Shown piece after piece: positions 18,275-22,932 of a stretch of DNA of 22,932 bases; within the stretch, counting starts at the first letter, position 1; each line of letters starts with the position of its first letter. The DNA comes from a virus. The notes beneath the pieces were generated by a model, which ran no database searches, was not told the DNA's origin, and saw nothing but the letters and a program-made list of their open reading frames with translations. Location: positions 1-22,932 of the IMG/VR virus record IMGVR_UViG_3300032293_001257; one strand, given 5' to 3'. Made by a program: the position numbers and the translations under genes.

Positions 18275-18670
18275 TTACTTCAGCCTCTCTATTGGTAAGA
18301 ATATCTCCACAGTTTCGAAATTAGGCATCTTTTTGATTCTATATTTTACAGACACTTCATATTTATTATCTTCTGGTGATGCTTTTACTAATACTTCAAT
18401 ATCTTCTATTCTTGTTTCATAAGTTTCTAGAAGATTTTTGATATCAATACGCATTGACGCTGCACTAACTCGGTCAATAGGCTCAAAGAGCAATCCATAG
18501 AGAGGAGAGGCAATTTCTCGGTTGAATGGTTTATCAAATGGGGCAAGTTTGACAAGATTCTTTATTGACTGCTTTACCGCTGTTTCATCTGAAACAGTTG
18601 CAATATCTCCTGTTAGAGGGTGCTTTTTAAAAGAAAGGTCTATATCACGATATATAAAGGATGTACTCAT
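18275..18670 (-). CDS. 25: Baseplate wedge protein gp25 (lysozyme-like fold family)
   Basis: gp25 joins the wedge to the sheath and is one of the most conserved parts of contractile injection systems. This copy has 131 residues, the normal length (T4 gp25 has 132). The family pattern is clear. It has a YRDIDLSFKKHPLTGDIAT start (7-25), SIKNLVKLAPFDKPFNREI (35-53), SPLYGLLFEPID (55-66), a helix through LLETYETRIEDIEVL (80-94) and a final beta strand IEIFLPIE-like (here VEIFLPIE). The ATG overlaps the TAA of the upstream gene as TAATG. In T4 gene 25 lies elsewhere in the tail gene cluster, with 53 and 26. Here it is immediately before gene 6. Confidence 0.95.
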   Translation of the reverse strand: MSTSFIYRDIDLSFKKHPLTGDIATVSDETAVKQSIKNLVKLAPFDKPFNREIASPLYGLLFEPIDRVSAASMRIDIKNLLETYETRIEDIEVLVKASPEDNKYEVSVKYRIKKMPNFETVEIFLPIERLK

Positions 18671-19305
18671 TATCCGCCTCTTTTCTTTGTTGTACTAAGC
18701 AGATACTGTATGCTGTTTCTTATCTTTACAAATTTATCTTCGAATTTAGTCTCTTCAACTTTATCTGCAAAAGACCAGCCACACCATTCGCATAGAATAC
18801 ATCCAACTTGCCCTCCACGGGTATTTCGAATAGGCAAAAGAGAAATCATAAGAACATGATTTGACTGTAGATATGACTTGAAATATGAATCTTTCATATT
18901 GCTGACAACAATAAGGGTAGATTTATCGTTTTCTAATATTTCAAGCATATCCACGAATAGAGAAAGCATCTGATCGGTGTTTCCCTTAAATGTCGGAACC
19001 ATTCCTGGATGGCAGGATTCGTGGGTCATCGACATCTTTTTCATAGAGTTTCCATTCGCAAAACTGCTACCATTGTGGTACTGAAACAGTTTTGTTCGGC
19101 ACGAGTCTGCATCATGGCGCAGTTCTGATAGTAATTCTTGGATATTTCTATCCAAATGCATCTCTTTTTGTTGCTTGGATTTTGACCACTCTTGCTGTAT
19201 CTTTTGTACTATTGGGCGAATCATGCCATACCAGCCTATGACTCCTCCACCTAAAATAGCAGAAATCGTTGAACCCAATTCAAACCAAGATTTCATATCG
19301 CTCAT
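18670..19305 (-). CDS. Membrane-anchored protein with GAF-like domain, unknown
   Basis: This 211-residue protein lies between the PAAR-like gene (ATGA overlap) and gene 25 (TAATG overlap). Residues 10-31 (LGSTISAILGGGVIGWYG region) form one probable membrane helix, followed by a polar, probably helical linker (KIQQEWSKSKQQKEMHLD) and a domain from about residue 52. This domain has LRHDADSCRTKLFQYHNGSS (62-81) and MSMTHESCHPG (91-101). Then comes MISLLPIRNTRGGQVGCIL (153-171) and a closing helix (190-204). The pattern of hydrophobic strand, turn, Gly-hydrophobic strand and C-terminal helix fits a GAF fold, a small-molecule or sensor domain. Cys69, Cys98, Cys169, Cys172 and Cys175 stand out. 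The last three form CILCEWC, which could bind a metal or cofactor. The membrane helix has no cleavage site, so the domain is likely cytoplasmic. I do not know its function. The fold is inferred by eye. Confidence 0.7.
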   Translation of the reverse strand: MSDMKSWFELGSTISAILGGGVIGWYGMIRPIVQKIQQEWSKSKQQKEMHLDRNIQELLSELRHDADSCRTKLFQYHNGSSFANGNSMKKMSMTHESCHPGMVPTFKGNTDQMLSLFVDMLEILENDKSTLIVVSNMKDSYFKSYLQSNHVLMISLLPIRNTRGGQVGCILCEWCGWSFADKVEETKFEDKFVKIRNSIQYLLSTTKKRGG

Positions 19306-19589
19306 CTGGAAACCCCATATTTTCCTCCGATATCACCATTGATACTGCCTCCACGGGAATGGAGATCTTTCACTGGGTTTCCATTAATGGTGAATCTTGA
19401 TCCTAGATCTGCACCTAAAACCACGGTGCTCCCGTCAGCCTTTCTAACGGTAGTGGCAGAAGACAGAACAGGGGAACCATTGGCTGTGTGGCGTTCAGAG
19501 AGCAATCCAGTAATTGTAGAAATTGCTCTTTTTCCGTTTTGGTCTTTATAGACGAATAGATCGCCTGATTTTCCTACAGGTGTTCCCAT
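19302..19589 (-). CDS. PAAR-like spike-tip protein candidate
   Basis: This small gene (95 residues) begins MGTPVGKSGD. I chose this ATG over one six codons upstream because GGAGGG (19600-19595) is spaced five bases before it. PAAR proteins cap the tip of the central spike and often begin with a Met-Gly-x-Pro-Val/Ala-x-x-x-Gly-Asp motif, as here. Near the middle are HTANGSPVLSSATTVRKADG and a later FTINGNPVKDLHSRGG, which resemble the ING-x-PV steps of PAAR repeats. T4 has its PAAR gene, 5.4, just upstream of gene 6. This one lies two genes upstream of gene 6. Its short length and its overlap with the next gene fit a compact virion part. The usual His/Cys metal ligands are not obvious: only two His and no Cys are visible, so this remains tentative. 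Confidence 0.5.
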   Translation of the reverse strand: MGTPVGKSGDLFVYKDQNGKRAISTITGLLSERHTANGSPVLSSATTVRKADGSTVVLGADLGSRFTINGNPVKDLHSRGGSINGDIGGKYGVSR

Positions 19590-19594
19590 GCATA

Positions 19595-19600
19595 CCCTCC
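19595..19600 (-). promoter_or_regulatory. Ribosome binding site that decides the PAAR-like start
   Basis: GGAGGG on the minus strand lies five bases before the ATG at 19589. The in-frame ATG at 19607 lies upstream of this site and has no comparable match before it, so the downstream ATG is preferred. Confidence 0.7.
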
Positions 19601-19607
19601 ATTCCAT

Positions 19608-19615
19608 TATGTATA
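19608..19615 (-). promoter_or_regulatory. Possible T4-type late promoter (TATACATA)
   Basis: The widest gap in the window, 36 bases, contains TATACATA on the minus strand, one base away from the T4 late consensus TATAAATA. It ends 18 bases before the chosen ATG, so a transcript starting about six bases downstream would have a very short leader that still carries GGAGGG. I found no exact TATAAATA at other gene junctions. The sequence is short and AT-rich, so a chance match is quite possible. Confidence 0.25.
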
Positions 19616-19625
19616 GAATAAAATG

Positions 19626-20135
19626 TTATGGAGAGGTTACAAAAAAGCGGGCATTAAAAGGAGTTTCAATATAACAATCAGGATCTTCTGTGGCAAGAGT
19701 TATTGTTATAACACCCATTGCGATTCCTGCCATATAGTAGTCTACTCGCAAACGATCAGTTTCGGCAAATGTTCCAAGATTTAAAGAGGTAAAAGTAAAA
19801 GTTTTTGTTCCTGCACTTGCTGATTGATTTATAGTCCTAGAAGAACTTGCCTGTACTGTTCCTGCTGAATTTATACGATGAAGAGTAATGGCAATACCTG
19901 CATTAGTATTACCTACTGTTACCTTTACTCTTACTGTATAGTTTCCTGTAACAGATGCTTTTGTTCCTGGATGCAGAGGTTCTGTGAATGCTCTTTGTTC
20001 CTCTGCGGTATTTGCAGCAATTGAAGCAGAAATTGTTGATGCTGCTCCGCTAGTATTATAGCGAAGATACTTATTCCAGTCCGCTCCACCTGTAAGATCT
20101 GAATTTATGGAAGAGAGAAAATGTCTAGTTGCCAT
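19626..20135 (-). CDS. Small beta-sandwich virion protein, unknown
   Basis: This 169-residue protein starts MATRHFLSSINSDLTGG at an ATG that lies 11 bases inside the end of the preceding gene. It is almost all beta strand, rich in Thr, Ala, Ser and Val, with a YTVRVKVTV strand (66-74), an IAITLHRINSAGTVQ strand pair (81-95) and TKTFTFTSLNLG (109-120). The end, ITITLATEDPDCYIETPF then NARFFVTSP, would complete a jelly-roll. This looks like the small head or accessory domains that decorate phage fibres and tails. It follows the repeat fibre, so it may attach to the fibre, or be a separate minor virion protein. There is no signal peptide or coiled coil. The family is not recognised. Confidence 0.65.
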   Translation of the reverse strand: MATRHFLSSINSDLTGGADWNKYLRYNTSGAASTISASIAANTAEEQRAFTEPLHPGTKASVTGNYTVRVKVTVGNTNAGIAITLHRINSAGTVQASSSRTINQSASAGTKTFTFTSLNLGTFAETDRLRVDYYMAGIAMGVITITLATEDPDCYIETPFNARFFVTSP

Positions 20136-20463
20136 TCGATGCCTCTGCCATCATTTGAGAGAAAGCGGAACTCATTTCTTCTTGGGATACCATTCCTCCT
20201 CTTTTGAGAAAGGAACCATCTGGATTGTTTGGTTCTATAAATGTACCATCTGTTGACAAAGACTCGCTTTGACCAATAGAACCATCGGAACTCATCCAGT
20301 ACCAATCGCCATACACATGAACATTTCCCATTTTTAAACCGTTGTCCCATCCCAGGAATTCATAAACTCCAAGAACTCCATCAGATGGAGCAGCAATCCA
20401 CTGCTCCAGTGTATTTCCTGACACTACTCCACCTCCACTATACCATATTTTCCAAGTTTTCAT
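20125..20463 (-). CDS. Small Trp-rich fibre-associated protein, unknown
   Basis: This 112-residue gene follows the large fibre by a single base. I place the start at the ATG at 20463 (MKTWKIWYSGG) because GGAG at 20474-20471 is seven bases upstream. A longer version starting at 20484 would overlap the fibre and leave that site inside the gene. The N-terminus is Trp-rich (WKIWYSGGG), followed by EQWIAAPSDGVLGVYEF and, near residues 50-65, VYGDWYWMSSDG. A similar arrangement, a WxxWYSDG start, then W-x-x-AP-x-DGV, then G-x-DWYW, recurs in small phage proteins I recall as hypothetical. The last 20 residues are Met/Ser-rich (SQEEMSSAFSQMMAEAS) and probably helical. Directly after a fibre gene, it could be a fibre tip, an accessory or an assembly factor. 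The function is unknown. Confidence 0.7.
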   Translation of the reverse strand: MKTWKIWYSGGGVVSGNTLEQWIAAPSDGVLGVYEFLGWDNGLKMGNVHVYGDWYWMSSDGSIGQSESLSTDGTFIEPNNPDGSFLKRGGMVSQEEMSSAFSQMMAEASNGN

Positions 20464-20464
20464 G

Positions 20465-22932
20465 TTAGAACTCCAGTGTAACACTTAATTCATTAGGATT
20501 TCCACTAACACCAGCAATAGTTAACCAAACGAAACTTGATGCAGATATTGTTCCATTGTTGAACGATGTTGTGCTCAAACCTGTGGTTGTATTTGTACAA
20601 TTTATACCGCTAGTAACAACTTCTGTTCCTGTTGCTGATCTGTCTGTGCCGTATCTAACACTGAATGTTACTCCTGTTCCTGCACCTCTTATAACTGATT
20701 CTATGTTCGAAAGGGTTAGTGCATTTGATGTATAGAACATGGTAATGTTGTCTGTGGTGGTTGGAGCATATACAGATATGGATCTTCCAAGTTTGACCGA
20801 ACCAGTTAGGCCATTTACTGATGAGACACCGACAACTGCACCTGTTAGTCCATTGAATGAAGATACAACTTGAACAGCACCTGTGGCTCCATTTACGGAT
20901 GAAACACCCTGAACAGCACCTGTTAGCCCATTGAATGAGGATACACCAGATGAACTACTAGAAACAGTACCCCAATAGAGTTGTCCACCTCCATCAGTGA
21001 GCATTGCCTGTCCGCTAGTTCCATTTGAAGCAGGGAATGTATAACCCCAAGATGATGGAGCGTAAATATCATCATAATCACCATCAGATATTTGTAATGC
21101 TTGTGTGATTAAAAATGTTCTTTGGATTCCAGTAAAAATGTAATATGGAGAACCACCATTATATTCAAAACCATACGCTACAACTGTATTTACATTCGTT
21201 CCATCTGTATTGAATATAGTACCCGTCGTAGCATCTAATTTAACTTGATTTGGTGAAGAAGTAGCATCAAATGATCTTGCAGAAACTGTTCCAGATGATG
21301 CGACATATGATAGTGGTGTTGTAACATTGTCAACCAACAGGCTTTGTTCACCAGCAGTTGCGGCGAAGACGAGATATCTTGTGGCACTGCTATTTGTGCT
21401 GCCAATTATCACTGTACTTGCACTCAATCCTGTGATATCACCAGTCTTTCCATTTACAGAAGAAACACCGACGACTGCTCCTGTTGAGCCATTGAATGAA
21501 AGAACACCTGTATTGAAAATGGAGTAGGCATCTCCAGAACTATCTACTACTATTTTTGTGCCAGTCCCTGATTGAACTGTGACGGTATCTGCGCTTAAAT
21601 CTGCTTGTATAAGTGGAGTTCCCTCAACTGCTCCTCCGGTTGCAGTGAACACCATTGAGAGGAATGTGTTTGCTGCTTGGTTTGTGATAGTAAAGGCATC
21701 ACCAGCACTATTTCCTGTGAGGAGAATTCCTGCTCCCGCATTTATTGTAAGGGTATCTGCTGTTCCTGTTGCATAAAGATCTGTATCAGCAGATTGAGAA
21801 CCACCATTTGTTGATAGTAAAATTCTAGTGAAAGCACCAGCAGGAACAGAAATTGCACCTGTAGCACCGTTTACAGAAGAGACAGCGGTAACAGCACCTG
21901 TAAGACCATTTACAGAAGAGACAACCGCTTTGGTCAGCGCAACTGTTCCGCTATCGTTTGGTAGTGTAATGGTTCTGTCTGCTGTTGGCTCGGCAACAGT
22001 TAATGTTGTTTCAAAACCATCACTAGCAGAAGAACCATCAAAGATGATATTGCTTGAAAACTCAATTGGTCCTAATCCTCCATCAACTGATTTTGTTTTA
22101 AGTCGTAAATCTGCACCAGAAATGCGAATCTCATTTGCACTGTTTGGAATTGTTAGATTAGGAAGTTCATACAATAGTGTATTTACATCCAAAGGAGTCA
22201 ATACGATATTGCCATATGGCTTGATAAGAACATCTTTGTTTCCACCGGCTATGTTTGACGCAGTTTTAACGCTTAGTGTACCTCCACCAGAGTAAATCTC
22301 TGAATTGCTACCAAAAGCAAGTGAAGCACCGGATGGCAAAGATAGTGTATTTACAGATGGATTGTATGTGAAAGTCTCTTCGCTATCGTAATAAACCGAA
22401 GACTGCGATACTCCTGACACAATTAATCCTACTACGAAGTCACTATTACTCGAAGAAGATACCGTTCTTACACTGTAAGCCTGAATATTTGTTGCAGATG
22501 TTAGACCTGTGACTCTTCCATATTGATCTACAGTTACTACTGGTATCACTGATGCTGAACCAGTTGTTCCAGAGATAACACCAGAAGCCTCTAATGATAA
22601 AGATAAAGTTTTACCAGATATCTCTTTATCCTCATTTATTCCAGTTCCGCCAACTATAGAAATAGTTCCAGTTATACCATTAATAGAAATTACATAATCA
22701 CCAACTGGTCCTGTGACACCTTGGATACCTTGAGATCCTGTAGCACCTGTTGGACCAGTGACACCTTGAATACCTTGAGATCCTGTAGCACCTGTAGCAC
22801 CAGTGACACCTTGGATTCCTTGAATACCTTGGATTCCTTGGATACCTTGAGATCCTGTAGCACCAGTGACACCTTGGATTCCTTGGATACCTTGAGATCC
22901 TGTAGCACCTGTTGGACCAGTGACACCTTGGA
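20465..22932 (-). CDS. Large tail fibre with collagen-like and SSVNG repeats, N-terminus beyond window
   Basis: The frame is open from the window edge to TAA at 20465, giving 821 visible residues. A GTG at 22549 is not the real start because the same frame continues upstream without a stop. Visible residues 2-79 are 26 uninterrupted Gly-X-Y triplets ([16 protein letters not shown] type). Nine 13-residue repeats of the [10 protein letters not shown] kind follow in groups of one, two, two and four. Between them are beta-rich spacers. One holds [14 protein letters not shown] (around visible residue 322), a common fibre motif. The last 100 residues, from about [12 protein letters not shown] to NELSVTLEF, form a probable C-terminal beta domain. 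The composition is that of a long, trimeric fibre shaft with a terminal head. Two small genes follow it closely. I infer a receptor-binding or side-fibre role. Confidence 0.8.
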   Translation of the reverse strand, partial: QGVTGPTGATGSQGIQGIQGVTGATGSQGIQGIQGIQGIQGVTGATGATGSQGIQGVTGPTGATGSQGIQGVTGPVGDYVISINGITGTISIVGGTGINEDKEISGKTLSLSLEASGVISGTTGSASVIPVVTVDQYGRVTGLTSATNIQAYSVRTVSSSSNSDFVVGLIVSGVSQSSVYYDSEETFTYNPSVNTLSLPSGASLAFGSNSEIYSGGGTLSVKTASNIAGGNKDVLIKPYGNIVLTPLDVNTLLYELPNLTIPNSANEIRISGADLRLKTKSVDGGLGPIEFSSNIIFDGSSASDGFETTLTVAEPTADRTITLPNDSGTVALTKAVVSSVNGLTGAVTAVSSVNGATGAISVPAGAFTRILLSTNGGSQSADTDLYATGTADTLTINAGAGILLTGNSAGDAFTITNQAANTFLSMVFTATGGAVEGTPLIQADLSADTVTVQSGTGTKIVVDSSGDAYSIFNTGVLSFNGSTGAVVGVSSVNGKTGDITGLSASTVIIGSTNSSATRYLVFAATAGEQSLLVDNVTTPLSYVASSGTVSARSFDATSSPNQVKLDATTGTIFNTDGTNVNTVVAYGFEYNGGSPYYIFTGIQRTFLITQALQISDGDYDDIYAPSSWGYTFPASNGTSGQAMLTDGGGQLYWGTVSSSSSGVSSFNGLTGAVQGVSSVNGATGAVQVVSSFNGLTGAVVGVSSVNGLTGSVKLGRSISVYAPTTTDNITMFYTSNALTLSNIESVIRGAGTGVTFSVRYGTDRSATGTEVVTSGINCTNTTTGLSTTSFNNGTISASSFVWLTIAGVSGNPNELSVTLEF
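20786..20941 (-). repeat. Four tandem 13-residue repeats in the fibre
   Basis: Four consecutive 39-base units encode [39 protein letters not shown] and [13 protein letters not shown]. They are the last and longest cluster of this motif and lead straight into the C-terminal domain. Phe and Val alternate at position 3 of each unit. Confidence 0.85.
21425..21502 (-). repeat. Two tandem 13-residue repeats in the fibre
   Basis: Two 39-base units encode [13 protein letters not shown] and [13 protein letters not shown], the same pattern as the four-unit cluster. They repeat its Phe-then-Val alternation at position 3. Confidence 0.8.
21842..21919 (-). repeat. Two tandem 13-residue repeats in the fibre
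   Basis: Two 39-base units encode [13 protein letters not shown] and [13 protein letters not shown]. They follow the [11 protein letters not shown] motif and precede a beta-rich spacer. Confidence 0.8.
22652..22690 (-). repeat. Single diverged 13-residue repeat next to the collagen-like region
   Basis: One unit, [13 protein letters not shown], keeps the NG-x-TG core and begins one residue after the last Gly-X-Y triplet. It joins the collagen-like segment to the repeat-bearing shaft. Confidence 0.6.
22694..22932 (-). repeat. Collagen-like Gly-X-Y repeat region
   Basis: Twenty-six consecutive triplets are visible and the array continues past the window edge. The commonest triplets are GIQ, GVT, GAT and GSQ, with a few GPT and one GPV. 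The last triplet is GDY. Pro is rare, as in bacterial and phage collagen-like proteins, which lack hydroxyproline. The DNA copies are almost identical over blocks such as the [10 protein letters not shown] unit, which would allow copy-number change by slippage. Such segments form stiff trimeric rods in phage fibres. Confidence 0.9.

Noticed and set aside
20464-20484. Longer N-terminus for the Trp-rich gene starting at 20484
   Set aside because: The ATG at 20463 has a well-spaced GGAG and falls one base after the fibre stop. The longer form adds seven residues read from inside the fibre gene.
1028-22295. Many plus-strand open frames of 60 to 155 codons
   Set aside because: They all lie opposite long minus-strand genes with recognisable families, lack good ribosome binding sites and have low-complexity, Cys- or Ser-rich composition typical of antisense frames.
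20465-22549. Fibre gene starting at the GTG at 22549
   Set aside because: The frame is open upstream to the window edge and encodes the collagen-like segment, so the real start lies outside the window.
22690-22926. Minus-strand 78-codon frame rich in Leu, Val, Lys and Ser
   Set aside because: It is an off-frame reading of the collagen-like repeat. The Gly-X-Y frame is open across the same bases and continues into the fibre.
22694-22932. CRISPR-like or other non-coding direct repeats
   Set aside because: The repeats have no unique spacers of constant length and every unit is a multiple of three that encodes Gly-X-Y.
20465-22932. Diversity-generating retroelement with a variable repeat in a fibre gene
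   Set aside because: No reverse transcriptase, template repeat or lectin-like C-terminus is visible in the window. The repeats look structural.
1-22932. tRNA genes, intrinsic terminators and insertion sequences
   Set aside because: By eye I found no cloverleaf, no GC-rich hairpin followed by a T run at a gene end, and no transposase or terminal inverted repeats. The sequence is nearly all coding. A folding or covariance-model scan was not possible here.

Overview
The window reads as a late structural block of a T4-like contractile-tailed phage (myovirus) with an AT-rich genome. Every gene I can support lies on the minus strand, so transcription runs from base 22932 towards base 1. The anchor is the baseplate-wedge set in T4 order: gene 25, gene 6, a short gene 7 homologue, a small unknown gene, then gene 8. 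I identified these from remembered T4 sequences and family motifs, not from a search. No host marker is present. The fibre architecture (tandem SSVNG-TG repeats, a DUF4815-like giant protein) resembles T4-like phages of aquatic bacteria, but host assignment would be a guess.

Layout in order of transcription. (1) 22932-20465: a large fibre gene, 5'-truncated by the window edge, with a collagen-like Gly-X-Y segment, nine 13-residue repeats and a C-terminal beta domain. (2) 20463-19626: two small overlapping genes that look like fibre accessories. (3) 19589-18670: a short PAAR-like protein (T4 has the PAAR gene 5.4 just upstream of gene 6) and a membrane-anchored protein with a GAF-like C-terminus. 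(4) 18670-12186: the wedge genes 25, 6, 7-like, an unknown 116-residue gene, and an enlarged gene 8. (5) 12177-6785: a 1739-residue DUF4815-like protein where T4 has genes 9-11, then a 57-residue coiled-coil protein. (6) 6788-1: three fibre or spike genes. These are a 1034-residue protein with a fibre-type C-terminus, a 546-residue tail-collar protein (gp12-like domain), and a beta-helix protein running off the left edge.

The genes are packed almost without gaps. Stop and start codons overlap as TAATG (18670, 6958) or ATGA (19302, 6785), and most ribosome binding sites lie inside or next to the previous stop. The largest gap is 36 bases (19590-19625) and holds the only plausible late-promoter-like sequence I found. 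The gene order suggests co-expression of the wedge, the central spike tip and the host-contacting fibres. gp25, gp6, gp7 and gp8 would form the wedge. The DUF4815 protein and the following genes would form the baseplate periphery and the adhesins. I see no tRNA, CRISPR array, insertion sequence, integrase or convincing terminator.
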